The notes below the pieces were generated by a model that saw only the letters and a list, made by a program, of their open reading frames with translations, ran no database searches and was not told the origin of the DNA. A stretch of 14,990 bases of DNA from Chloroflexota bacterium (GTDB taxonomy: Bacteria > Chloroflexota > Limnocylindria > P2-11E). Positions 1-7,096 of the stretch are shown here, in pieces. The DNA lies in NCBI GenBank assembly GCA_005881085.1, contig VBGU01000097.1:1-14990 (forward strand), in the 5' to 3' direction. Position numbers and translations under genes: made by a program. Every line of letters starts with the position of its first letter. Position 1 is the first letter of the stretch.

Positions 1-844
1 GCACGAGTTCGCGGATGACCTGGCCGACCATGACTCCGGGCGGTGTTGATTTGAAGTCCGTCGTCATGAGCGGTCCCACCTTTGCGCCGCTCACAACGGA
101 GGTGATCCGCTCCTGCTGGAGCGTCGAGGTCGCCGCGTTCCAGAGGAAGTAGGCGATGAAGGCGAGCCAGAGGCCGTTGATGGTCGCGTCCAAGCGAAAC
201 GCGAGCACGACACCGGCCAGGACCAGCAGAGCCGCGACGACCTGGCCGCCGCGAGCCGCGATCCTGGTCGCGGCCAGCCGATCTTTCAAGATGCCCCAAA
301 CGATCGAGCGGAACACGCGACCGCCGTCGAGCGGGAACCCAGGCAGCAGATTGAACGCCGCGAGATAGAGGTTGATCGTCCCGATGTATTTCGCGACCGG
401 CTGAATCGGCTGCAACGCGGGAGCGGATTGGATCAGCGACGGAGCGAAGACAGCAAGGGCGATCCCGATGAGGCCGATCACGATGCTCGTCGCCGGTCCC
501 GCCGCCGCCATGAGGAACTCGGAGATCGCGGAGGGTGGCTCCTTCGCGAGATTGGCGACCCCACCAAGAACGAAGAGGGTGATCGACGAGACGTCCATCC
601 CAAATCGTCGCGCGACCACCGCGTGCGCGAGCTCGTGCCCCAGGACGGACAGGAAGAACAGCACCGCCGCGATCACGGCAATGACGAACGACTTCGTATC
701 GGACCAGGTCACGTTCTCGGCTCCGAACGAGTCAGCGAGCGAGAGCACAACGATGAAGAAGATCAGGAACCACGAGAAGTGGATGCGGATGTCGATTCCA
801 AGAAGCCGCGCTATGCGGATCGAGCCAGGCACGTTTCGGAGCAT
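1..844 (-). CDS. M50 (site-2 protease family) zinc metalloprotease, 3' end cut by window edge
   Basis: Multi-pass membrane protease of the M50/SpoIVFB-like family with the start of a C-terminal CBS-type region. About 281 residues are visible from an ATG whose complement is at 842-844; the C-terminus lies beyond the left edge. The zinc motif HELAH is at residues 70-74, inside a hydrophobic helix. The second family motif, NLLPGFPLDGGR, is at about 155-166; its Asp is the third metal ligand in the family. Hydrophobic segments occur near 24-37, 53-68, 110-135, 145-160 and 200-240. From about 257 the sequence (GPLMTTDF then VGQVIREL) looks like the beginning of a CBS domain, which M50 proteins of this class often carry. 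The frame stays open upstream of the ATG but family-like sequence (GSIRIARLLGIDIRIHFSWF) starts right after it. The substrate cannot be told from the sequence. It is divergent from the CHRD gene. Confidence 0.9.
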   Translation of the reverse strand, partial: MLRNVPGSIRIARLLGIDIRIHFSWFLIFFIVVLSLADSFGAENVTWSDTKSFVIAVIAAVLFFLSVLGHELAHAVVARRFGMDVSSITLFVLGGVANLAKEPPSAISEFLMAAAGPATSIVIGLIGIALAVFAPSLIQSAPALQPIQPVAKYIGTINLYLAAFNLLPGFPLDGGRVFRSIVWGILKDRLAATRIAARGGQVVAALLVLAGVVLAFRLDATINGLWLAFIAYFLWNAATSTLQQERITSVVSGAKVGPLMTTDFKSTPPGVMVGQVIRELV

Positions 845-958
845 ACCGGGGGTTACGTTGGGCTGACCGCCGGGCGACCAAGTGACGGGGCCAAGGCCTG
901 ATCCGATTGCTGTAAGGGAGCGTACGGTAGTCGGGCAGCACAACTCGGGGAGGTATGA

Positions 959-1429
959 ATGCGCAGACTAGGAATCGCCGTCAGCACGGTAGCTCTGACC
1001 TTCGCAGCAATGGGGATCGCGGCCAGCGCCGACGCTCCACCGCCCACCACCTTTGTCGCCGTCTTGAATGCCGACGAGGAGGTGCCACAGTGCGCGGCAG
1101 CGACGAACGCGTCACGCGGCCTCGCGGTCTTCCACGTGACAGATGAGGCAACCGGCACCGTTGAGTTCACGCTCGTTGCGAACAACCTGCCCGGAGACAT
1201 CGTCGCGGCGCACATCCACCTCGCGCCCAAGGGCGTCGCGGGAGGCGTCGTGCAGCCGCTGGCACCGACGCCTGGCGAGGAGAACGGCGTCATCAAGAAG
1301 GGCACGTTTACTAACCCGGCCGTCGTTGCCGGACTCCAGGCGGACGCCTCACGTTATTACGTGAACGTCCACAGCACCGTCTGCCCGAGCGGCGTAATCC
1401 GCGGGCAGCTCGGAGACCACGGACCGTAA
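959..1429 (+). CDS. Secreted CHRD-domain protein
   Basis: 156-residue exported protein. Residues 1-25 are a typical Sec signal peptide: two Arg, a hydrophobic core, and an AASADA cleavage region. The remainder is one CHRD domain (about 30-152), with the family's LNADEEVP opening, an AHIHLAP segment near 84-90 and the closing IRGQL near 147-151. CHRD domains occur in chordin and in many bacterial secreted proteins; their biochemical role in bacteria is not established. Two cysteines (VPQC and STVC) could form a disulfide outside the cell. A GGGGAGG ribosome-binding site at 947-953 has good spacing to the ATG at 959. An ATG at 955 in another frame is rejected because only the 959 frame gives a signal peptide. 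The gene stands alone and ends just before a strong hairpin. Confidence 0.88.
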   Translation: MRRLGIAVSTVALTFAAMGIAASADAPPPTTFVAVLNADEEVPQCAAATNASRGLAVFHVTDEATGTVEFTLVANNLPGDIVAAHIHLAPKGVAGGVVQPLAPTPGEENGVIKKGTFTNPAVVAGLQADASRYYVNVHSTVCPSGVIRGQLGDHGP

Positions 1430-1438
1430 CCGAGAGAT

Positions 1439-1468
1439 GAGGCAGGCGGCGCTCGTGCCGCCTGCCTC
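1439..1468 (+). terminator. Perfect 12-bp hairpin after the CHRD gene, probable terminator
   Basis: GAGGCAGGCGGC at 1439-1450 and its exact reverse complement at 1457-1468 enclose a six-base loop (GCTCGT). It starts 10 nt after the CHRD stop codon, which fits a transcription terminator. There is no T-run after it, so it is either a U-tract-less terminator of the kind common in high-GC bacteria or an RNA 3'-end stabiliser. It also abuts the presumed promoter of the nitroreductase gene. Confidence 0.6.
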
Positions 1469-1474
1469 GATACT
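1469..1474 (+). promoter_or_regulatory. Possible -10 element (GATACT) for a leaderless nitroreductase transcript
   Basis: GATACT sits six bases before the nitroreductase ATG, the spacing expected if transcription starts on the start codon. There is no ribosome-binding site before this gene, which agrees with leaderless expression. No convincing -35 is visible, since that position falls within the preceding hairpin. The call is tentative. Confidence 0.3.
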
Positions 1475-1480
1475 TCGCTA

Positions 1481-2014
1481 ATGGACACTTACCTCGCCGT
1501 CGTTGCGAAGCGCGAGGTCCGCGAGTACACGGATCGTCCGGTCCCCGAAGAGATCCTTACGAAGATCCTTCAGGCGGGACGGGCGGCGGGAAGCAGCAAG
1601 AACTCGCAGCCGTGGCGCTTCGTCGTCCTCAAGGAAAGACAACACCGCCACGATCTCGCGGACGCGATGATGGCGCCGCGGAATCTCGACCGCTGCGCGG
1701 TCGCGATAGCGGTCGTGCTTCTGAACGAACGCCTGCGCTTCGACGCGGGACGCGTCGCGCAGAACATGATGGTCGCGGCGTGGGGTCTCGGCGTCGGCAG
1801 CTGCCCGAACTCAGTCCGGCCCGACCAACACGATCGGATGCGCCAGGACCTCGGTGTTCCGGCGGAGGCGGCGATCGCCACGATCGTCACTCTGGGCTAT
1901 CCCGCGCCCGGCCAGCCACGACCGCGGCCGAAAGCCGATCCCGAAAAGATCGTCGCCAAACTGAATCGTCTTCCGTTGGAAGAGCTCGTTCACCGCGAGC
2001 GTTTCAGCGGTTAG
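1481..2014 (+). CDS. Nitroreductase family protein (FMN-dependent oxidoreductase)
   Basis: 177-residue protein of the nitroreductase fold, which uses FMN and NAD(P)H to reduce nitro, quinone or flavin-like substrates. The N-terminal phosphate-binding KREVREY segment is at residues 10-16 and the FMN-loop motif SSKNSQPWRF at 38-47. The GLGVGSCP stretch at 102-109 matches the second FMN-contact region, and a GYPAPG turn near the C-terminus is also typical. It is at the short end of the family, so the lid region that sets substrate specificity is small and the substrate cannot be predicted. No ribosome-binding site precedes the ATG. It is first in a likely transcription unit with the helicase (25-nt gap). 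Confidence 0.88.
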   Translation: MDTYLAVVAKREVREYTDRPVPEEILTKILQAGRAAGSSKNSQPWRFVVLKERQHRHDLADAMMAPRNLDRCAVAIAVVLLNERLRFDAGRVAQNMMVAAWGLGVGSCPNSVRPDQHDRMRQDLGVPAEAAIATIVTLGYPAPGQPRPRPKADPEKIVAKLNRLPLEELVHRERFSG

Positions 2015-2039
2015 CATGTAAATCAAAACCGGAGAGACA

Positions 2040-3179
2040 TTGACCCTCGCACCACCGACCGCTCGCTTCGGCGAGCTCGCGATCCACCCCGACATTTCCC
2101 GCGCCATCGACGAGCTTGGGTTCATGGCGCCCACGCCGGTCCAGACGCGCGCCATCCCGATCCTCCAGGCCGGCCGCGACCTCTTCGCTCAGGCGCAGAC
2201 CGGCACCGGTAAGACCGCCGCGTTCGCCATCCCCATCCTCGAGAAGGTCGACGCGACCCTCAAGCGGCCGCAGGCCCTCGTCGTCGTGCCGACGCGCGAG
2301 CTCGCGCTTCAGGTGACACGCGAGTTCGGTGCGATCGGGAAGTACCGCAAGTCCCACGAGGTAGCGATCTACGGCGGCGTCCCATACGGCCCGCAGGAGC
2401 GCGCGCTCGCGCGCGGCACGCAGATCGTGATCGGGACGCCCGGCCGTCTTCTCGACCACATCGAAAAGGGAAATCTCGATCTGTCCGGCCTGTTCGTGGT
2501 CGTGCTCGACGAGGCCGACCGTCTCCTGGACATGGGCTTCGCACCCGAAGTGCGGCGCCTGCTGCGGCGGGCGCCGGCGCGTCGGCAGACCGCCCTCTTC
2601 AGCGCGACCCTCGTCGCCGACGTACGTGAGCTCGCGCAGCGCTTCAGTCACGATGCGGTCGAGGTCGCGATCGAGCCGGAGAAGCAGAACGTCGACAGCA
2701 TCGACCAGGTGTACGTCGAGGTTCTGGAGCAGGACAAGGTCCGCGCCCTGGAGGAGCTTCTCCGTCGCTACGAGACCGATCAGGTGCTCGTCTTCCGGCA
2801 CACCAAGCGCGGCGTCGACGATCTCGAGGACAAGCTGAAGAAGAAAAAGCACAACGTCGCGGCAATCCACGGCGACATGACCCAACGCGAGCGCGAGCGC
2901 ACCCTTGAGCGATTCCGCGAGGGGGATCTCCACGTACTGATCGCGACGAACGTCGCCGCCAGAGGGCTGCACATCGAAGACATCAGCCACGTGGTCAACT
3001 ACGACCTTCCCGAGGACGCCGACGTATTTACCCATCGGGTCGGGCGAACCGGCCGCGCCGGCAAGACCGGGGTCGCCGTCACCTTTGTGGGGGAGTGGGA
3101 CTTCGACGAGTTCGATCAACTTCGTGCCAAGGCGGGCGTGCCCTTCCGCCGGGAGATCCTCGAGCTCTACGACCGCTAG
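2040..3179 (+). CDS. DEAD-box ATP-dependent RNA helicase
   Basis: 379-residue two-domain RNA helicase that unwinds short RNA duplexes and would act in rRNA maturation or mRNA turnover in the cytoplasm. All core motifs are visible: Q-motif (F10 and PTPVQ at 31-35), Walker A AQTGTGKT at 52-59, PTREL at 84-88, TPGR at 133-136, DEAD at 157-160, SAT at 188-190, a VAARGLHIED motif V and HRVGRTGR at 332-339. The start is a TTG preceded by GGAGAG (2031-2036); the next ATG, at 2124, would remove the upstream Q-motif Phe. The protein stops soon after domain 2, without the basic tail found on many bacterial DEAD-box proteins. It ends with tandem stops TAG TAA, and the next ORF follows in the same frame. 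The subfamily (RhlE, CshA or DbpA-like) is not resolved. Confidence 0.95.
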   Translation: MTLAPPTARFGELAIHPDISRAIDELGFMAPTPVQTRAIPILQAGRDLFAQAQTGTGKTAAFAIPILEKVDATLKRPQALVVVPTRELALQVTREFGAIGKYRKSHEVAIYGGVPYGPQERALARGTQIVIGTPGRLLDHIEKGNLDLSGLFVVVLDEADRLLDMGFAPEVRRLLRRAPARRQTALFSATLVADVRELAQRFSHDAVEVAIEPEKQNVDSIDQVYVEVLEQDKVRALEELLRRYETDQVLVFRHTKRGVDDLEDKLKKKKHNVAAIHGDMTQRERERTLERFREGDLHVLIATNVAARGLHIEDISHVVNYDLPEDADVFTHRVGRTGRAGKTGVAVTFVGEWDFDEFDQLRAKAGVPFRREILELYDR

Positions 3180-3191
3180 TAACCTCTCCGC

Positions 3192-3527
3192 GTGGCGACG
3201 ACACGAACCCCCGAGCAGCAGGACGCCTATGCCGTCGTCCGCCTCGATTCGTTCCGCAACTTCACACCGCGCCCGGAGAACGTGAGCGTCCGCAGAGTGG
3301 TGCATCACTTCGCGGAGGCGGAGCTCGAGGTCCGGCACCTGAACATGACGGCCCCCACCGGGACCGTCTATTTCATCCAGCGAACGACCGTCGCGCCTCG
3401 CATCGAACCGGTTGTCGTGCCGCTCTCCCCGGCGGTCGCGAAGCCGGAGGCTCCCCTATCTCCACGCTCGCGCAAAGCGCGCGCCGAGAAAAAGAGCGGG
3501 AAGAAGAAAAAGAAGAAGCGCAAGTAG
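3192..3527 (+). CDS. Small protein of unknown function with a lysine-rich C-terminal tail
   Basis: 111 residues from a GTG start, 12 nt after the helicase stop and in the helicase's own reading frame. Codon third positions are strongly G/C, as in neighbouring genes, so it is probably real. Residues about 12-70 look like a small folded domain (AYAVVRLDSF, then AEAELEVRHLN, then TVYFIQRT) of a type seen in small uncharacterised proteins. A Pro/Ala linker follows, then a tail whose last 12 residues are nearly all Lys/Arg. Such tails usually bind nucleic acid or the ribosome. Its position suggests that it works with the helicase, possibly supplying the basic tail that enzyme lacks; that is inference. 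No ribosome-binding site is visible, so translational coupling to the helicase is likely. Confidence 0.6.
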   Translation: MATTRTPEQQDAYAVVRLDSFRNFTPRPENVSVRRVVHHFAEAELEVRHLNMTAPTGTVYFIQRTTVAPRIEPVVVPLSPAVAKPEAPLSPRSRKARAEKKSGKKKKKKRK

Positions 3528-3538
3528 GACCCCCGAGG

Positions 3539-4150
3539 CTATGGCGGTCCAGCCGGAGCGTACGCGGGCGTGCATTGAAGATCGCCGCGTCGCATCACAA
3601 GAGTGGGCCGGTGATCCATTTCGCCTCGGGTCACTTCCCGGCAGTAGACCCAAGCGCCAGCGTACTCCGCGCCGAAGACTCCGAACACCTCGTCGTCCCG
3701 CCTGCTGGATCCGCAACTGACCAGATATCCCCAGCCCATCTTGCCGCCAGGCTCGAGGACTCTCCGCAAGCTCGGAACTTGAACACCCTCCGGATAGACG
3801 ATCAAAGGAACGGAATCGGCGTTCTCGAAGTCGATCGAGCCTCCCGGGTCACCCATGATCGGACAGCCGCTCAGCCTCGTGTAGCCGATCACAGTGACGG
3901 TGCAAATGGCGAATAGACCAAGACACGAAACAGCGACGGTCCGGACTGCTCGCCCCACGACCGCCGAGCGGCCTCCGCGAAGCCATGCCACTGTCTGCCA
4001 GCGAAGCGCCAGCAGAAAGACCGTGCTGGCCAAGAGCGCGAGCGGGATCAGGTAGTCGGACCAGTCACCTTGGAACAGAGCGAGCATCGCCACGACGGCG
4101 AGACCAGCCCAGACCAAAGCGATCGCGACCGACCGCGCGGAAAGGCTCAT
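3539..4150 (-). CDS. Membrane protein of unknown function, last gene of the met operon
   Basis: 203 residues with three predicted transmembrane helices (about 8-26, 33-50 and 68-90). A hydrophilic C-terminal domain of about 110 residues follows and holds four cysteines (in GCPIM, VSCGSS, VYCREV and LQCTP), suggesting an extracytoplasmic, disulfide-bonded domain. I recognise no family. It begins 12 nt after the MetE-C stop, so it is probably cotranscribed with metF and the MetE halves under the SAM riboswitch. That would fit a role in methionine or sulfur metabolism, but nothing in the protein shows it. Alternatively it has its own promoter. It is convergent with the lysine-tail ORF, with 11 nt between stops. 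Confidence 0.7.
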   Translation of the reverse strand: MSLSARSVAIALVWAGLAVVAMLALFQGDWSDYLIPLALLASTVFLLALRWQTVAWLRGGRSAVVGRAVRTVAVSCLGLFAICTVTVIGYTRLSGCPIMGDPGGSIDFENADSVPLIVYPEGVQVPSLRRVLEPGGKMGWGYLVSCGSSRRDDEVFGVFGAEYAGAWVYCREVTRGEMDHRPTLVMRRGDLQCTPAYAPAGPP

Positions 4151-4162
4151 TCCGCCAGCAGG

Positions 4163-5146
4163 TTACGCGGGGACTTTTGCGAGCTCCTTGCGCACGACCT
4201 TCGTCGCCTCGATGACCGCGACGCATTTCTCGACGGATTCCTCGACGGTCCGGGTCTTGAGCCCGCAATCAGGGTGCGGCCAGAGCTTCGCCGCCGGAAC
4301 GTAGCGGAGTCCCTTGCGGATCCCCTCCGCGGCCTCGTCGACTGTCTCGGTCGTGTGCGCGTGCACGTCGACGATCCCGATCGCGAGCTCCTTCGTGAAG
4401 GGGTTTCGGTCGAACAGATCGAGCCAGCGGTAGCCGTAGTTCGCCATCGCGAGGTCCAGTTGATCGACGGGGAGGTCGAGCACCTGCGGGTAGATCGCGG
4501 CGAAGTCGCCGTAGCAGATGTGCGAGATCGTCTTCGCGGATAGTCCCGCGGTCACGATGCCCATCGCCTCGATCGCGATCTCGATCTCCTCGGGCCGCGC
4601 GTGGATCGCGGGCTCGTCGATCTGGATGTACTTCGCGCCCGCCCGCTCGAGGTCGCGCGCTTCGTCGCGAACGATCTCAGCGAGCGCGAGCACGGCGTCA
4701 CGGCGCGTCGGGTACGCCTCGTTGTAGGACCAGTCGAGCAGCGTGTATGGACCGGTGAGCATTCCCTTCACCGGCTTCGACGTGAGCGACTGCGCATACT
4801 CGAACCAGCTCACCGTCATTGGCTTGGGGCGCGAGACCTTCCCCGCGATCACGGGCTTGTGGTAGTAGCGGTTTCCGTACGAGCGCACGAGCCCGCCGAT
4901 CTTGAATCCCTCGAGCCGTTCCGCGAAGTACGCGACCATATCGCCGCGATACATCTCGCCGTCGACCAGAACGTCGAGCCCGATGTCCTCCTGACGGCGG
5001 ATCCATTCGGCGGTCGCCTTTCGCTCGAGCTCCTCGAGCTCGGCCGTGCTCAGCTTGCCGCGCGCCGCCTGGCCGCGCGCCTTCGTCAGGTAGTCGGGCT
5101 TCCCGAAAGAGCCGACCGTCGTCGTCAGCAACAGGTTGTCAGTCAT
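4163..5146 (-). CDS. metE: Cobalamin-independent methionine synthase, C-terminal (catalytic) half
   Basis: 327 residues matching the catalytic C-terminal domain of MetE, which transfers a methyl group from methyl-THF to homocysteine. Recognisable landmarks are TTTVGSF at 8-14, the VDGEMYRGDMVAYF segment with the homocysteine-binding Glu at 64, GMLTGPYTLL at 128-137, QIDEPA at 175-180, DVHAH at 260-264 and HPDCGLKTR at 291-299. The zinc ligands His209, Cys211 and Cys294 are present. The position that aligns with E. coli Glu665, 24 residues after the His, is Ala233. The gene overlaps the upstream MetE-N half by four bases (ATGA), so the two are translationally coupled. Together they correspond to one full-length MetE. 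Alternative: a related methyltransferase with another methyl donor, as in single-domain core-MetE enzymes. The tandem N-half makes that less likely. Confidence 0.85.
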   Translation of the reverse strand: MTDNLLLTTTVGSFGKPDYLTKARGQAARGKLSTAELEELERKATAEWIRRQEDIGLDVLVDGEMYRGDMVAYFAERLEGFKIGGLVRSYGNRYYHKPVIAGKVSRPKPMTVSWFEYAQSLTSKPVKGMLTGPYTLLDWSYNEAYPTRRDAVLALAEIVRDEARDLERAGAKYIQIDEPAIHARPEEIEIAIEAMGIVTAGLSAKTISHICYGDFAAIYPQVLDLPVDQLDLAMANYGYRWLDLFDRNPFTKELAIGIVDVHAHTTETVDEAAEGIRKGLRYVPAAKLWPHPDCGLKTRTVEESVEKCVAVIEATKVVRKELAKVPA

Positions 5147-6123
5147 GCCGGCACCTTCTCTCCGGTGACGAGCCGCGCGCCCTCAACGAGAGCCGTGAGC
5201 TTCGCGCGAGCGACGTCACGCGGCAGATATTCGAGCGATGTGGTCGTCGCAAGGACGAGCCGCTCCTGCGGCACAAGCTTGAGGGCGCGCTCCGCGTAGC
5301 GCGCGACCTCGTCGGCCGACTCGAGCCGTGTGTTCCGCGCGTCCACGACACCGAGTAGCACGAGCTGCGTGCGAAAAGCGTCGAGGCGGTCGAACGCGGT
5401 CGTCTCCCGGCTGCGCACGTCGATGGCGACCGCGGCGACCGGGAACGACGCGAGGGATTCCAGTACGGAATCTGCCGGAAAGAAATAGGTCACGAGTGTC
5501 AGCGCGAGATCCGGGTCGGCGAGGCGACGGTACGCCTCACGCGCGAGCTCGATGTACTTCGGCCATGCGGCGACCGCCGGATCCTCGATGTCGATCATCG
5601 TGGCGCCGGCGGCTTTCAGGCCCGCGATCTCCCTCGCGGTGGCGTCCGCGATCGCGAGCACGCGCTCCTCAAGGGAGCCGTACTGCTCATCGCGGGCGGC
5701 GAGCGTCGCGAAGGTGAGTGGTCCCGGAATCGCCGCTTTGAGCGTCGTCTTCGCGACGCCGGCCGCGAACGTGTAGTCGCGCACCAGGGAACGCCCATCG
5801 GTCACGATCCGGCCGTCGATCACCGGTTGACGGAAGTACGTGTTGTTGTCGTAGAAGCGCTCGAGCGGTCCGGGTTCGACGCCCGACCATGCGCGCGCGA
5901 ACGGCGAGAGGAGATCGTCCCACCGGATCTGGCCGTCGTTCGTGACGTCGACCCCCGCAGCTTCGATCTCGCCGATCGCGGTTCGGGTCACATCGTCGAA
6001 CACCTTGCCCAGCTCCGGGTCACTGATCTCGCCGCGATCGTGGCGATGGAGCGCACGACGCAGCTCCTGCGCCTCGGGGCCGTCCCCGATCTTGGGATAC
6101 GCGCCGATCACCGTCGTCTTCAT
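5143..6123 (-). CDS. MetE N-terminal-domain-like protein (split methionine synthase half)
   Basis: 326 residues resembling the N-terminal barrel of MetE. It opens with TTVIGAYPKIG. The DGQIRWDDLLSPF segment corresponds to the VGDFAWYDHVL region of E. coli MetE. The later part, LVTYFF, then FPVAAVAIDV, then GVVDARN, aligns with LLTTYF, LPVQGLHVDL and GLINGRN of the E. coli N-domain. The His-X-Cys and Cys zinc ligands are absent, as expected for an N-domain, so it is not catalytic alone. In MetE this half helps bind the folate polyglutamate. The ATG lies one base after the metF stop (TGA G ATG) and the stop overlaps the next start, so metF and both MetE halves should be translated in step. Both MetE halves end in the same four residues, KVPA. 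Confidence 0.82.
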   Translation of the reverse strand: MKTTVIGAYPKIGDGPEAQELRRALHRHDRGEISDPELGKVFDDVTRTAIGEIEAAGVDVTNDGQIRWDDLLSPFARAWSGVEPGPLERFYDNNTYFRQPVIDGRIVTDGRSLVRDYTFAAGVAKTTLKAAIPGPLTFATLAARDEQYGSLEERVLAIADATAREIAGLKAAGATMIDIEDPAVAAWPKYIELAREAYRRLADPDLALTLVTYFFPADSVLESLASFPVAAVAIDVRSRETTAFDRLDAFRTQLVLLGVVDARNTRLESADEVARYAERALKLVPQERLVLATTTSLEYLPRDVARAKLTALVEGARLVTGEKVPA

Positions 6124-6124
6124 C

Positions 6125-7042
6125 TCACACCGCCACCTTTACTTCCGGCCGCGGGAGCAACCCGGACGCCTCGACGACGCGCCCGACCGCCTCCGGCCAT
6201 TCGATCGCGTACAGATGCACACCGCGCACGCCGGGGAGAGACCGCAGCGACTTCACCATCTCGACCGCTATCGCGATGCCCTCGGCTTCGGGGTCGGCCG
6301 CCCCCTTCATCCGGTCGATGGCGTCTGGGCCGAACGACAGCCCGGGCACCTTCGCGAGCCGCTCCGCTTGCTCGGGCGAGCGAAGGATCAGCACGCCCGC
6401 GATGATGGGCACCTCCCGCGAGGTGCCGCGACGCACCTCGACGAGCCAACGGCTGAACGTCGGGAGGTCGAAGACCGGCTGCGTTTGCAGGAATTCGGCG
6501 CCCGCGGCGATCTTGTCGAACGTCTTTTTGACGTCCGCCTCCATCGGCTTCGTGAACGGCGAGGCCGTCGCGCCGATCAGCATCTTCGGCAACGCGGGTT
6601 TGATCTCGTCGCCCGACAGAAAGCGGGCCTCATCGCGCATTCCGACGGCCATCTTCACCAACCCGACACCGTCGAGGTCCTTCACATTCACCGCGTCGGG
6701 ATGATTTCCCAGTTTTGGGTCATCGCCGCTCATGAAGACGAAGTTCTCGATGCCGATGGCGGCAGCTCCGAGCACGTCTGCCTGCAGGGCGATGCGATTG
6801 CGATCGCGCCCGGTCATCTGAACGATGGGCTCGAGACCGGCACTCCGCACGATCGTCGCCGCGGGTATCGCCGCCATCTGGACCATCGCACGGTTGCTGT
6901 CGGTGACGTTGACCGCATCGACGACGCCCCTGAGCGCCTCTGCCCGGCGGCGCACGACGCCGGCCGCGGCGTTCTTCGGCGGATTGAGTTCCGCCGTGAC
7001 CAGGAACTCGCCCGATCTGAGAAGGTTCGCCAGTGCGCCCAA
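6125..7042 (-). CDS. metF: 5,10-methylenetetrahydrofolate reductase
   Basis: 305 residues, about the usual bacterial MetF length. It is a FAD-dependent TIM barrel that reduces methylene-THF to methyl-THF, the methyl donor for methionine synthase. The TAELNPPK segment carries the catalytic-type Glu at 18. VNVTDSNR is at 44-51, the flavin/folate-site TGRDRNR at 77-83, the SGDDP turn at 105-109 and QTQPVFD near 192. The start is a TTG (complement of 7040-7042). No ATG gives this N-terminus, and family similarity begins at once. It is the first gene behind the SAM riboswitch. Its TTG lies in the U-run of the riboswitch terminator and its ribosome-binding site lies in the terminator's 3' arm. The MetE halves follow directly. 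Confidence 0.92.
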   Translation of the reverse strand: MGALANLLRSGEFLVTAELNPPKNAAAGVVRRRAEALRGVVDAVNVTDSNRAMVQMAAIPAATIVRSAGLEPIVQMTGRDRNRIALQADVLGAAAIGIENFVFMSGDDPKLGNHPDAVNVKDLDGVGLVKMAVGMRDEARFLSGDEIKPALPKMLIGATASPFTKPMEADVKKTFDKIAAGAEFLQTQPVFDLPTFSRWLVEVRRGTSREVPIIAGVLILRSPEQAERLAKVPGLSFGPDAIDRMKGAADPEAEGIAIAVEMVKSLRSLPGVRGVHLYAIEWPEAVGRVVEASGLLPRPEVKVAV

Positions 7043-7080
7043 AAGAAAAGACCTCTCCTTCTATCTATGACGAGAGGTCT
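7041..7080 (-). terminator. SAM-responsive intrinsic terminator overlapping the metF start
   Basis: On the minus strand AGACCTCTC (complement of 7072-7080) pairs perfectly with GAGAGGTCT (complement of 7049-7057), with a 14-nt loop. UUUUCUUUU (7049-7041) follows at once, making a canonical intrinsic terminator. The 5' arm can instead pair with the aptamer: GATGAGAGG (7104-7096) and CCTCTCGTC (7077-7069) give nine pairs, one of them G-U. That is the antiterminator. The AAGGAGAGG of the 3' arm is also the only ribosome-binding site for metF. Confidence 0.92.
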
Positions 7081-7096
7081 CCCAGTTCGGTCGACC

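Noticed and set aside
428..901. Overlapping plus-strand open frames opposite the M50 protease
   Set aside because: The minus strand gives HELAH and the NLLPGFPLDGGR motif. The plus frames are Arg/Asp-rich shadows without motifs.
905..930. TTGCTG and TACGGT as a promoter for the CHRD gene
   Set aside because: The spacer is only 10 bp, far from the usual 16-18.
2004..3338. A 444-codon open frame on the minus strand opposite the helicase
   Set aside because: The plus strand holds every DEAD-box motif in order. The minus frame is an antisense by-product of GC-rich codons, shows no known motif, and overlaps three real genes.
3527..3560. A GGACC/GGTCC pair between the convergent lysine-tail and membrane-protein genes as a terminator
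   Set aside because: Only five base pairs with a long loop and no T-run; it is too weak to call.
5140..5150. A frameshift inside a single full-length metE
   Set aside because: The junction is an exact ATGA stop-start overlap with proper family-like ends on both proteins, and split MetE is known. A sequencing error remains possible but is not the simplest reading.
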